A DNA stretch of 64,000 nucleotides, taken from positions 806,001 through 870,000 of the forward strand of contig NZ_JHBW01000087.1 in assembly GCF_001273845.1 (NCBI RefSeq). The letters are read 5' to 3'. Below the pieces are notes generated by a model. The model saw only the letters and a program-made list of their open reading frames with translations, was not told the DNA's origin and did no database searches. Below are positions 17,070 to 24,828 of the stretch, piece by piece; the stretch's first letter is position 1; every line of letters begins with the position of its first letter. Position numbers and translations under genes: made by a program. The DNA comes from Leucobacter musarum subsp. musarum. GTDB taxonomy: Bacteria > Actinomycetota > Actinomycetes > Actinomycetales > Microbacteriaceae.

Positions 17070-18464
17070 ATGTCTTTTGATCCCACTGCAGCGGTAGACA
17101 CTGCCGCGCTCCAGGCTTCTGCCAAGAAGCACATGTGGCCGCACTTCACCAACCGCAAGGTGCTCAATGACGGCATCCCCGTCATCACCCGCGCCGAGGG
17201 CCACCACATCTACGACGCCGCCGGCAAGCAGTACATCGACGGCCTCGCCGGCCTGTTCGTGGTGAACGCCGGTCACGGCCGCGAGCGCATTGTGCAGGCC
17301 GCGGCCAAGCAGATGCAGCAGCTCGACTTCATGCCGATCTGGTCGTACGGCCACCCGGCAGCCATCGAGCTCTCGGAGCGCCTCGCGTCGTACGCTCCCG
17401 GCGAGATGAACAAGGTCTTCTTCACCACCGGCGGTGGCGAAGCTGTGGAGTCGGCGTTCAAGCTGGCGAAGCACTTCTGGAAGATCAAGGGCCAGCCGAT
17501 GAAGCACAAGGTCATCTCGCGCTCGGTCGCCTACCACGGCACCCCGCAGGGCGCGCTGGCCATCACCGGCATTCCCGACATGAAGAAGTTCTACGAGCCC
17601 CTCACCCCGGGCGGCCACCGCGTGCCGAACACGAACTTCTACCGCGCCGACGAGATGGGCGCGCCCTCGAACGACCTCGAGGCCTTCGGCCAGTGGGCCG
17701 CGAACCGCATCGAAGAGGCGATCCTCTTCGAGGGCCCCGAGACCGTTGCCGCCGTGTTCCTCGAGCCGGTGCAGAACTCGGGCGGCTGCTTCCCCCCGCC
17801 CCCCGGATACTTCAAGCGGGTGCGCGAGATCTGCGATCAGTACGATGTGCTGCTCGTCTCGGATGAGGTCATCTGCGCCTACGGCCGCGTCGGCGAGTTC
17901 TTCGCTTCGAAGGCACTCGGCTACGAGCCCGACATCATCACGTCCGCAAAGGGCATCACCTCGGGCTACGTCCCGCTCGGTGCGATGATCGTCTCGGACA
18001 AGGTGTCGGAGCCGTTCAACTCGGTCGACAACACCTTCTACCACGGCTTCACCTTCGCGGGTCACCCGGCTGCGGCGGCTGCGGCTCTCGAGAACCTCGA
18101 CATCTTCGAGGAAGAGGATCTCAACGGCCGCGTGCGCGAGAACAGCCCGCTGTTCCGCGCCGAGCTCGAAAAGCTGCTCGACATCGACATCGTCGGTGAC
18201 GTGCGCGGCGAGGGCTACTTCTTCGGCATCGAGCTGGTGAAGGACAAGGCCACCAAGGAGACCTTCAACGAGGAGGAGTCGGATCGACTGCTTCGCGACT
18301 ACCTCTCCCCCGCGCTGTGGGAGGCCGGCCTCTACTGCCGCGCCGACGACCGTGGAGACCCCGTCATCCAGCTCGCTCCCCCGCTGACCATTGGTCCGTC
18401 GGAGTTCGCCGAGATCGGTGGCATCCTGCGTAGTGTCTTGAAGGACGCGTCCTCCAAGATCTGA
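17070..18464 (+). CDS. Class III aminotransferase (putrescine/omega-amino acid--pyruvate type)
   Basis: A 464-residue PLP enzyme. Landmarks are FFTTGGGEAVESAFKLAK for phosphate binding, VSDEVICAYGRVGEFF carrying the Asp that contacts the pyridine nitrogen, and the PLP lysine in ITSAKGITSGYVPLGA (about K294). The closest named groups are SpuC-type putrescine:pyruvate and beta-alanine/omega-amino-acid:pyruvate transaminases. With the divergent PuuP-like importer this suggests amine uptake followed by transamination to an aminoaldehyde; the expected aldehyde dehydrogenase is not adjacent. Codon use is strongly biased to C/G, suggesting good expression. Confidence 0.9.
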   Translation: MSFDPTAAVDTAALQASAKKHMWPHFTNRKVLNDGIPVITRAEGHHIYDAAGKQYIDGLAGLFVVNAGHGRERIVQAAAKQMQQLDFMPIWSYGHPAAIELSERLASYAPGEMNKVFFTTGGGEAVESAFKLAKHFWKIKGQPMKHKVISRSVAYHGTPQGALAITGIPDMKKFYEPLTPGGHRVPNTNFYRADEMGAPSNDLEAFGQWAANRIEEAILFEGPETVAAVFLEPVQNSGGCFPPPPGYFKRVREICDQYDVLLVSDEVICAYGRVGEFFASKALGYEPDIITSAKGITSGYVPLGAMIVSDKVSEPFNSVDNTFYHGFTFAGHPAAAAAALENLDIFEEEDLNGRVRENSPLFRAELEKLLDIDIVGDVRGEGYFFGIELVKDKATKETFNEEESDRLLRDYLSPALWEAGLYCRADDRGDPVIQLAPPLTIGPSEFAEIGGILRSVLKDASSKI

Positions 18465-18486
18465 TCGCAGACCCCGATTCGGGATC

Positions 18487-18524
18487 GGTGTGGCCCCCTC
18501 GCCTGACGGCGTGGGGGCCACACC
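18487..18524. terminator. Terminator hairpin after the aminotransferase
   Basis: A 12-bp perfect stem (18487-18498 with 18513-18524) with a 14-base loop, 22 bases after the aminotransferase stop codon. Confidence 0.8.
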
Positions 18525-18550
18525 CGTTTCTGCGGGCGCCACGCGTCCGC

Positions 18551-18574
18551 GCCCGCGCCCGCGCCCGCGCCCGC
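18551..18574. repeat. Short tandem repeat, four GCCCGC units
   Basis: Four exact copies of the hexamer GCCCGC between the aminotransferase terminator and the long hairpin. Such GC hexamers are prone to slippage; no function is visible. Confidence 0.7.
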
Positions 18575-18582
18575 GCACCGGC

Positions 18583-18649
18583 GAGTGTGAGGCGAAACGC
18601 TGAGTGTGAGGGTTATTTGGCCTCACACTCAGCGTTTCGCCTCACACTC
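18583..18649. repeat. 29-bp perfect inverted repeat (long hairpin)
   Basis: Arms 18583-18611 and 18621-18649 are perfectly complementary over 29 bp around a 9-base AT-rich loop. Each arm itself contains the word AGTGTGAGG twice, so the structure is a repeat within a repeat. Its right end contains the first two bases of the stop codon (18648-18650) of the AbiEi-like gene. It could terminate both converging transcripts, but it is much longer than the other terminators and may be a dispersed palindromic element. Confidence 0.8.
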
Positions 18650-19661
18650 ACGACATTGAACGCCCGGATTCGAGGCGCGGCACGCGGAGACCAAACGCCT
18701 GCAGGCGGAGTCCGAGTGCACGCGCCGTGGCCGTGTGCCCCGGCTCCCATCGCGCCATCGTGAACTGAGTGACTCCGCGAATCTCATCCTCCCGTCGTTT
18801 CTCGCCGATCACGACCTGTTCCGCAGACCTACCGCCACGCATTGACGCGTCCGCGTATTTCATGACGCCGTCGACCTCTCCGAACATCCGCTGCCCGAGG
18901 AACTCGAAATCGACCCAATAGACGTCACCGCTCGGGCCGACGACACGCACCTGAATCTCCACCGGCACCTCCAAGCGAGCGAGCTGCAGACGGCTCACGC
19001 TTTCCGCTGGCGAGTCGGCGCGAGGATCGGCAAGCGCCAAGACCTGACGCGCTCGCCTGACACCGCGCTGCCCAGCGCAGAGCGCTAACCGCCGCGCATG
19101 CTCCGCCCGCCACGCATCGGTCTCCGCCGAAAGCCCCTGCCTGCACGAGCCAAATTGTCGACGCATTCCTGCGTCGGCGGCAGCAATCGCCGTCTCCATC
19201 GGGGCGAACCGCATCAGGTCGACCATCGTGCGATCGAGATTCGTGAGCCTCACGCCCGCGATGCTGACGATCTGCGATCCCGGCACGTCTGAGACATGCC
19301 GCTGGACCACACGTGAGCTCCTCCCCGGAGCCGCAGGCGGAGTGATGAGGTGGACGCGTTCATCGCGTTCTGCGACGAGCGGCAATCCCCAGATCGCGGC
19401 GGCAGACTGGTGCGAAAAGATCGGACGGGACGCTGCCTGCAGTTCTGCGACGGCGATGGCGCGTGCCAGCACTCGTTGCTCATGAAACCAGCCCCGCCAC
19501 GTCGCACGGTCAACGTAGCACCCGCGCATCACTCGAACGAGTCGTCCGTCGTGTTCCGCCGCACTCAGTGCATGCTCGGCAACATCGTCAAGTGCCGGCC
19601 GACCGAAGATCAGCATGCTTCGGGCGTTGTGGATTCTCGCGGCCACGTCTGCGTCAGTCAT
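18648..19661 (-). CDS. AbiEi antitoxin-like protein with possible Vsr/DUF559-like nuclease domain
   Basis: A 337-residue cytoplasmic protein. The N-terminal half resembles AbiEi-type antitoxin proteins (HDGRLVRVMRGCYVD, SHQSAAAIWGLPL, THE RLTNLDRTMVDLMRF-like segment near residue 140), where a winged helix is followed by a DNA- or protein-binding domain. The C-terminal part has YWVDFEFLGQRMFGEVDG and GEKRREDEIR, spaced like the Asp...Glu-x-Lys core of DUF559/Vsr-fold nucleases. No AbiEii-like nucleotidyltransferase toxin lies next to it, so a classical type IV toxin-antitoxin pair is not present. Orphan genes of this shape are frequent in Microbacteriaceae. Stop codon lies at the edge of the 29-bp hairpin. 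Confidence 0.6.
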   Translation of the reverse strand: MTDADVAARIHNARSMLIFGRPALDDVAEHALSAAEHDGRLVRVMRGCYVDRATWRGWFHEQRVLARAIAVAELQAASRPIFSHQSAAAIWGLPLVAERDERVHLITPPAAPGRSSRVVQRHVSDVPGSQIVSIAGVRLTNLDRTMVDLMRFAPMETAIAAADAGMRRQFGSCRQGLSAETDAWRAEHARRLALCAGQRGVRRARQVLALADPRADSPAESVSRLQLARLEVPVEIQVRVVGPSGDVYWVDFEFLGQRMFGEVDGVMKYADASMRGGRSAEQVVIGEKRREDEIRGVTQFTMARWEPGHTATARALGLRLQAFGLRVPRLESGRSMS

Positions 19662-19733
19662 TCAGATATCTTGTGGGCTCGACACCGATCTTCGAGTGCT
19701 ATCCACAGGTACTCGGTCGGAACGAGAACCCGC

Positions 19734-19772
19734 GCAGCATGTGAGCGCAGCATGTGAGCGCAGCGTGTGAGC
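19734..19772. repeat. Three tandem copies of a 13-bp unit
   Basis: GCAGCATGTGAGC at 19734-19746 and 19747-19759, then GCAGCGTGTGAGC at 19760-19772. It sits in the 196-base spacer between the divergent AbiEi-like gene and a membrane-protein gene and could serve as regulatory direct repeats. The core TGTGAG also recurs in the hairpin at the other end of the AbiEi-like gene. Confidence 0.75.
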
Positions 19773-19857
19773 GCGTGGCAGTTCCCCGACGCCGCAACAG
19801 GCACTCGCCACCCGACAGGCCTATCGTGACGGAGCGGCCGCGGATAAAATTCCTGAC

Positions 19858-20373
19858 ATGAGCAGCTTCGAGCCACTGCAGCCGATTCAGCAGCCCGCAT
19901 CTCCGCAACCGCCGCAGGGCACACCGCCCATGCAGTACGCCGCGCAGCAGCAGCAGCAGTACGCACCGCAACAACCGCACCAACCGCACCAACAATTCGC
20001 CGCCCAGCAGTTCCCCTCGCAGTACGCCGCCCCGACGCCGCAGCACCGCGGCACCGTCAGTGCCGGCAAGCTCAACGTTCCCGGCATCATCGCCCTCGCC
20101 GTGCTCGCACTGTCGTCGCTGATGTCGCTGTTTCTTCCGCTTCTCATGAGGATCGGAATGGAGTTCGACTCCTACACCTTCGCATCGACGATCTCCTGGA
20201 TCGTGAACGGGTCGACCATCGTCATTGCGGGCGTGCTCGCCATCATCGGGCTCGTCTCGAAGACGATGACCCGCTGGCGTTGGACGGCCATCGGGGCCGC
20301 GGTCTCCGCCGCCCTCGGAGCCCTGTCATTCGTGTTCAGCCTGTTCAGCGGGTTCTTGGCTGCGGCGTTCTAG
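19858..20373 (+). CDS. Pro/Gln-rich small membrane protein, DUF4190-like layout
   Basis: A 171-residue protein. Residues 1-65 are a disordered stretch rich in Gln, Pro, Ala and Tyr with repeats such as PQQPHQPHQQ and QYAPQ/QYAAP; residues 75-170 hold three hydrophobic segments separated by short loops. This layout is common among actinobacterial membrane proteins of unknown function, and I recognise no specific family. The start at 19858 has no strong ribosome binding site. It ends just before a bidirectional terminator shared with rpsO. Confidence 0.75.
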   Translation: MSSFEPLQPIQQPASPQPPQGTPPMQYAAQQQQQYAPQQPHQPHQQFAAQQFPSQYAAPTPQHRGTVSAGKLNVPGIIALAVLALSSLMSLFLPLLMRIGMEFDSYTFASTISWIVNGSTIVIAGVLAIIGLVSKTMTRWRWTAIGAAVSAALGALSFVFSLFSGFLAAAF

Positions 20374-20397
20374 TCACACGACGCCCCGAACAACGCA

Positions 20398-20431
20398 GAA
20401 GCGCCCGCCACCGTGAGGTGACGGGCGCTTC
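20398..20431. terminator. Bidirectional terminator between membrane-protein gene and rpsO
   Basis: Outer 10-bp perfect stem (20398-20407 with 20422-20431) with an inner CACC/GGTG pairing, between converging genes. Confidence 0.8.
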
Positions 20432-20479
20432 GCAGATGGTGCGTCAGGCGATCATGCGATCGCCGCGAACCTGAAACGA

Positions 20480-20749
20480 CTAGCGGCGCAGACCGAGGCG
20501 CTCGATGAGCGAGCGGTAGCGCGTGATGTCGACGTCCTGGAGGTAACCCAGGAGACGGCGACGCTGGCCGACGAGCAGCAGGAGGCCACGACGCGAGTGG
20601 TGGTCGTGCTTGTGCTCCTTGAGGTGCTCGGTCAGATCCTTGATACGACGGCTGAGCATCGCGACCTGAACCTCGGGGGAACCGGTGTCACCGGGCTTGG
20701 TTGCGTACTCATCGATGATCGCCTTCTTGACCTCTGCATTCAGTGCCAT
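20480..20749 (-). CDS. rpsO: 30S ribosomal protein S15
   Basis: An 89-residue protein of exactly the expected length, with [39 protein letters not shown] and the C-terminal [12 protein letters not shown] of S15. It binds 16S rRNA early in assembly of the small-subunit platform. The open frame continues 25 codons upstream, but ATG 20749 is preceded by AAGGGGA and gives the family N-terminus. The usual downstream partner pnp is not present in this window; the gene ends at a terminator. Confidence 0.98.
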   Translation of the reverse strand: MALNAEVKKAIIDEYATKPGDTGSPEVQVAMLSRRIKDLTEHLKEHKHDHHSRRGLLLLVGQRRRLLGYLQDVDITRYRSLIERLGLRR

Positions 20750-20895
20750 AGGGATCCCCTTCCTCTTGCTGCGCGGCGCCTTCAGCGGGGTGCTGGGGCT
20801 CTCTTTATCCGCGGCCGTATTCACGGCAACCTGTACAGCTTAGCAGCATTCCCGCACTCATGCGCCACGCGCCCGCTGCCGCACCTGAAAACCTC

Positions 20896-20955
20896 GTCAC
20901 CAACTCGAAACACGATCGGTACGGCAGCGAAACTCCCGGGGAACGGCCACGAAAC
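20896..20955 (+). promoter_or_regulatory. GlnR-like nitrogen control box array upstream of amt
   Basis: Six 5-base half-sites separated by exactly 6 bases each: GTCAC (20896), GAAAC (20907), GGTAC (20918), GAAAC (20929), GGAAC (20940), GAAAC (20951). This matches the actinobacterial GlnR pattern gTnAC-n6-GaAAC repeated, here three times in series instead of the usual two. It lies 63-122 bases before the amt start codon, where GlnR activates ammonium transporter genes when nitrogen is scarce. The spacing is observed; binding is inferred. The same spacer also carries the rpsO promoter on the other strand. Confidence 0.7.
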
Positions 20956-21017
20956 AGCGACCGCGCACACTGGTCACACTGTGGCGGCCACGGCCCGCAC
21001 GAGAGAAAGGCAGCAGC

Positions 21018-22247
21018 ATGGAACTCACCCCCTCGGATGTGTGGACGCTGACCAGCGCAGCACTCGTCCTCATCATGACCCCGGGCCTCGCGCTCTTCTA
21101 CGGCGGCCTCGTCCGCGTCCGCTCCGTCGTCAACATGATGCTCTTCAGCGTCAGCGCCATGGGCGTCGTCGGAGTGCTCTGGATCCTCTTCGGATACAGC
21201 ATGAACTACTTCGCTGAAGGCGAGAGCGGGTTCGCCGGCAGCCCGTTCAAGGACTTCGGGCTCGTCAACACCGACCCGGCGAGCTTCATCGGGGTCGGCT
21301 TCGGCGCGGTCTTCGCCATGATCACCGCGGCTCTCATCTCGGGGGCGATCGCTGACCGCGTGGGCCTCGGATCGTGGGTGCTCTTCTCCGGCGTGTGGGC
21401 GACGTTCGTCTACTTCCCCGTCGCGGCGTGGGTCTGGGGCGGCGGCTGGATCCAGAACCTGGGCAGCACGCTCGGTCTGCCCGATGTGATCGACCTCGCC
21501 GGCGGCACGGTGATCCATATCAATGCGGGCGCCGCAGCACTCGCGCTCGCACTCGTCGTCGGCAAGCGCATCGGCTTCGGGAAGGGATCGCACCAGCCCC
21601 ACAGCATCCCGCTCGTCACGATCGGCGCCGCTCTCCTGTGGTTCGGATGGATCGGGTTCAACGGCGGGCTCGCAACGGAGACCGGCGAGGCCGGCTTGAT
21701 CCTGGTGAACACGCTCGCAGCACCTGCAGCGGGCATCATCGGCTGGATCATCGTCGACGCGCTGCGCGGCAAGAAGCCCGGCGTCATCGGCGCTGCGTCT
21801 GGTGCCGTGGGCGGCCTCGTCGCCATCACCCCCGCAGCTGCCAGCCTCTCTCCGGTCTGGGCACTGCTGCTCGGCTTCATCGCTGGCATGGCCTGCGCGT
21901 TCGCGATCGAGTGGAAGTACCGTCTCGGTTACGACGACTCGCTCGACGTCGTCGGTCTGCACCTCGTCGCCGGCGTCATCGGATCGCTCTACCTCGGCTT
22001 CTTCGCTTTCGACGACGGGTTGTTCACGGGCGGCGATGCCGGTCTGCTGCTGGTGCAAACGATCTCGGTGGTCGCGGTGATGGTGTACTCCTTCGTCGTC
22101 TCGCTCGTCATCGCGCTCGGCGTGAAGCTGGTGACTGGTCTGCGAGTTCCGCCGCAGGTCGAAGAGGCCGGCATCGACTTCGCCGCCCACGGCGAAGAGG
22201 CATACGCCTACGCAGAGCCCGAGGTGGTGAACGCGCAGCAGCGCTGA
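21018..22247 (+). CDS. amt: Ammonium transporter Amt
   Basis: A 409-residue channel with 11 membrane helices. The paired pore histidines are visible in GGTVIHINAG (about residue 168) and DVVGLHLVAGVIG, and the substrate-recruitment and gate region in FGYSMNYF and FGWIGFNGG. It conducts ammonium into the cell and normally forms trimers controlled by a PII protein. No glnK or glnD follows; the gene is monocistronic and ends at a terminator hairpin. ATG 21018 has GAGAAAGG upstream. Expression is probably under GlnR through the half-site array before it. Confidence 0.97.
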   Translation: MELTPSDVWTLTSAALVLIMTPGLALFYGGLVRVRSVVNMMLFSVSAMGVVGVLWILFGYSMNYFAEGESGFAGSPFKDFGLVNTDPASFIGVGFGAVFAMITAALISGAIADRVGLGSWVLFSGVWATFVYFPVAAWVWGGGWIQNLGSTLGLPDVIDLAGGTVIHINAGAAALALALVVGKRIGFGKGSHQPHSIPLVTIGAALLWFGWIGFNGGLATETGEAGLILVNTLAAPAAGIIGWIIVDALRGKKPGVIGAASGAVGGLVAITPAAASLSPVWALLLGFIAGMACAFAIEWKYRLGYDDSLDVVGLHLVAGVIGSLYLGFFAFDDGLFTGGDAGLLLVQTISVVAVMVYSFVVSLVIALGVKLVTGLRVPPQVEEAGIDFAAHGEEAYAYAEPEVVNAQQR

Positions 22248-22263
22248 TCCGTCTCACGTGAGC

Positions 22264-22295
22264 ACGGGGTCCGGTCGAAGAAGCCCGGGCCCCGT
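22264..22295 (+). terminator. Terminator hairpin after amt
   Basis: 11-bp stem with one G-T type mismatch (22264-22274 with 22285-22295), 17 bases after the amt stop. Confidence 0.7.
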
Positions 22296-22325
22296 TCTGC
22301 TGCGCCGACGCAGTAGGCTCGCCCT

Positions 22326-23168
22326 ATGAGCGACTCCACCGACGCACCCGCAACGCCCGCACACGACCCGCAAGCGCTCGCCGGCCTCGCCGCCGAGATC
22401 GCGCAGCAGGCCGCCACCCGAATTCTCGAACTGCGCGCACAGGGTGTCGCGGTCGCCGCAAGCAAGTCGAGCGCGGTCGACATCGTCACGGCCGCCGATC
22501 AGGAGTCGGAGCGCTTCATCGTCGCCGCAATTCAGGCTGCGCGACCGGATGACGGCATTCTCGGCGAGGAAGGCACCGGTATCACCGGGACGAGCGGGAT
22601 CACCTGGGTGATCGACCCGATCGACGGCACGGTGAACTACCTCTACGACCTTCCCGCCTACGCCGTCAGCATCGCCGCAACCGTCACCGACGCCGCCGCG
22701 TTCGCCGATGGCCGCCGAGCCATCGCCGGGGCTGTGTGCAACCCGCGCACCGACGAGTTGTTCGTCGCCTGGCAGGGCGGTGGCGCGACCCGCAACGGCG
22801 AGCCGATCACCATTACGGGTCAGGAGGATCTCGCGGTCTCACTCGTGGCCACCGGCTTCGGTTACACCGTCGAACGTCGCATCGAGCAGGCCGCCATGGT
22901 GTCTCGCCTGCTGCCGAAGGCCCGCGACATCCGACGTATCGGCTCGGCCGCCTACGACCTCTGCCTCCTCGCTGCGGGTCGTCTCGACGCGTATTTCGAA
23001 CGCGGGCTGCAGCCGTGGGACTACGCGGCCGGTGTGCTCATCGCCCGCGAGGCAGGAGCCCGACTTCTCGGCCGAGACGACGCTACGCCCCCGGGTGAGC
23101 CATTCCTCGTCGCAGGTGCGCCCAACCTGGTCGCAGAACTCCGAGACGTCGTGCTCGGCGGCGAATAG
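22326..23168 (+). CDS. Inositol monophosphatase family phosphatase
   Basis: A 280-residue protein with the complete Mg-dependent sugar phosphatase signature: ILGEEGTG supplying Glu, WVIDPIDGTVNYLY supplying two Asp, and LQPWDYAAGVLIAREAGA supplying the third Asp. Substrates in this family include myo-inositol 1-phosphate, histidinol phosphate (HisN), fructose bisphosphate and PAP; sequence reading alone does not separate these. In actinobacteria inositol phosphates feed mycothiol and phosphatidylinositol synthesis. Monocistronic between amt and a convergent permease gene. Confidence 0.9.
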   Translation: MSDSTDAPATPAHDPQALAGLAAEIAQQAATRILELRAQGVAVAASKSSAVDIVTAADQESERFIVAAIQAARPDDGILGEEGTGITGTSGITWVIDPIDGTVNYLYDLPAYAVSIAATVTDAAAFADGRRAIAGAVCNPRTDELFVAWQGGGATRNGEPITITGQEDLAVSLVATGFGYTVERRIEQAAMVSRLLPKARDIRRIGSAAYDLCLLAAGRLDAYFERGLQPWDYAAGVLIAREAGARLLGRDDATPPGEPFLVAGAPNLVAELRDVVLGGE

Positions 23169-23182
23169 CACGCACCGCCCCG

Positions 23183-23233
23183 AAACGCGAAGTGGGGTGC
23201 CGGATCGCTGATCCGGCACCCCACTTCGCGTTT
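23183..23233. terminator. Bidirectional terminator with 24-bp perfect stem
   Basis: Arms 23183-23206 and 23210-23233 pair perfectly around a 3-base loop between the phosphatase gene and the convergent purine permease gene. On the plus strand it ends in TTT. Confidence 0.9.
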
Positions 23234-23242
23234 GTCGGGCGG

Positions 23243-24727
23243 TTACACGCCCAGTGCGGCCTCGATCGGCCCGCGTGCGAAGAACAGCACGAAGCCGATC
23301 GCAACGACCCAGAGCAGCCAGTGGATACGCTTGACGTGCCCGGAGAGCGCGTGCACGAGCACCCAGGCAACGAAGCCCGCCCCGATACCGTTGGCGATCG
23401 AGTAGGTCATCGGCATGACGGCAACGGTGAGGAACACGGGCAGCAGCACGCGGAAGTCGGTCAGGTCGATGTGCTTGATCTGCGCCATCATCAGCGCCCC
23501 CACGATCACGAGCGCGGCCGCTGCAACCTCGGTCGGCACGATGTTGGTGAGCGGGGTGAAGAACATTGCGAGCAGGAACATGAGACCGGTCACGATGTTC
23601 GCGAACCCGGTGCGCGCGCCCTCGCCGATGCCGGCACCAGACTCGATGAAGACGGTGTTCGACGACGACGACGTCAGGCCGCCGGCGATCGCGCCGACGC
23701 CCTCGACGACGAGCGCTGACTTGAGGCGCGGAAAATTGCCCTTCTCGTCAGCGAGCCCCGCCTCACGCGACAGCCCGGTCATCGTGCCCATGGCGTCGAA
23801 GAAATTGGTGAACAGCAGGGTGAAGACGAGCATGACGATCGTGACCGCGCCGACCCGGCTCAGGTCGAAGCTCACCGCACCAACGAGGCTCAGGTCGGGC
23901 AGGCTGAACGGTGCTCCGCTGAGTGCCGGCACGGTGAGGCCCCAGCCACCGGGATTGTCAATGCCGGCACCGAGGTGCCAGATCGCCTCGACCACGACCG
24001 AGATGACGGTGCCGGCGACGAGGCCGATGAGTAGGCCGCCCTTGACGCGTGCGGCGACGAGTACGCCCGTGAGAATGAGCGTGATCACGAAGATGAGCGT
24101 CGGTACCGTCACGACCGAACCGCCGATACCGAGGCCCACCGGCGGAGACGCGCTGCCCGTCGAGGTCACGAACCCGGAATTCACGAACCCGATGAACGCG
24201 ATGAACAGGCCGATGCCCACGGTGATCGCAAGCTTCAGCTCGACGGGAACCGCGTCGAAGATCATGCGGCGCAGGCCGGTCGCCGCGAGCAGCACGATGA
24301 GCACACCATTGATGACGACGAGAGCCATCGCCTCGGGCCAGGTGACCTGACCCACGACCGAGAACGCGAGGAACGCGTTGATGCCGAGACCCGCCGCGAA
24401 CCCGAACGGCAGACGCGAGACGAGGCCGAACAGAATGGTCATGACACCTGCAGTGAGTGCGGTGACGGCACTGACCGCGGGGAATGACAGCGTGTCTCCA
24501 TTGACGTCGGCGCCGCTCGTCAGAATGATCGGGTTCAAGATGACGATGTATGCCATCGTCACGAAGGTCACGAGACCGCCGCGGACCTCGGTTCCCAACG
24601 TCGACCCGCGCTCCGAGATCTTGAAGTACCGGTCGACACCACCCCAAGCGCCCGAGGGCTGTCGCTCGTTCGTCACCTGCTGCGGGTCCGCCACGGGCCG
24701 CTCCAATCCGTCTTGCTGAGTGTCCAC
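23243..24727 (-). CDS. NCS2-family (AzgA-like) adenine/guanine/hypoxanthine permease
   Basis: A 494-residue transporter with about 12-14 membrane segments. Typical AzgA-branch features are YFKISERGSTLGTEVRGGLVTF near the N-terminus, ILTSGADVNGD, FGFAAGLGINAFLAF, and the SSSSNTVFIESGAGIGEGARTG loop near the substrate site. Members are proton-coupled purine base importers. The start is uncertain: GTG 24727 gives a 30-residue hydrophilic leader and no Shine-Dalgarno. It lies downstream of the FKBP gene on the same strand but a hairpin separates them. Confidence 0.9.
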   Translation of the reverse strand: MDTQQDGLERPVADPQQVTNERQPSGAWGGVDRYFKISERGSTLGTEVRGGLVTFVTMAYIVILNPIILTSGADVNGDTLSFPAVSAVTALTAGVMTILFGLVSRLPFGFAAGLGINAFLAFSVVGQVTWPEAMALVVINGVLIVLLAATGLRRMIFDAVPVELKLAITVGIGLFIAFIGFVNSGFVTSTGSASPPVGLGIGGSVVTVPTLIFVITLILTGVLVAARVKGGLLIGLVAGTVISVVVEAIWHLGAGIDNPGGWGLTVPALSGAPFSLPDLSLVGAVSFDLSRVGAVTIVMLVFTLLFTNFFDAMGTMTGLSREAGLADEKGNFPRLKSALVVEGVGAIAGGLTSSSSNTVFIESGAGIGEGARTGFANIVTGLMFLLAMFFTPLTNIVPTEVAAAALVIVGALMMAQIKHIDLTDFRVLLPVFLTVAVMPMTYSIANGIGAGFVAWVLVHALSGHVKRIHWLLWVVAIGFVLFFARGPIEAALGV

Positions 24728-24761
24728 TGAACAAGAAGACGGTACCACCGCCCACAGACGA

Positions 24762-24793
24762 CTGAGGCCGCCCGCGGGTGCGGACGGCCTCAG
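24762..24793 (-). terminator. Terminator hairpin after the FKBP gene
   Basis: CTGAGGCCG (24762-24770) pairs with CGGCCTCAG (24785-24793); further inner pairing is possible. It lies downstream of the FKBP stop on the minus strand. Confidence 0.65.
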
Positions 24794-24828
24794 CATTCAC
24801 CGCACGAGGCGGCGGGTTCGGGTCAGAT

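Noticed and set aside
18551-18574. GCCCGC repeats as part of a CRISPR-like array
   Set aside because: Six-base units with no spacers; this is a simple-sequence tract. No cas-like gene is in the window.
17028-18626. A 532-codon minus-strand frame over the aminotransferase gene
   Set aside because: Shadow of the strongly biased class III aminotransferase; composition is unnatural and no motif is present.
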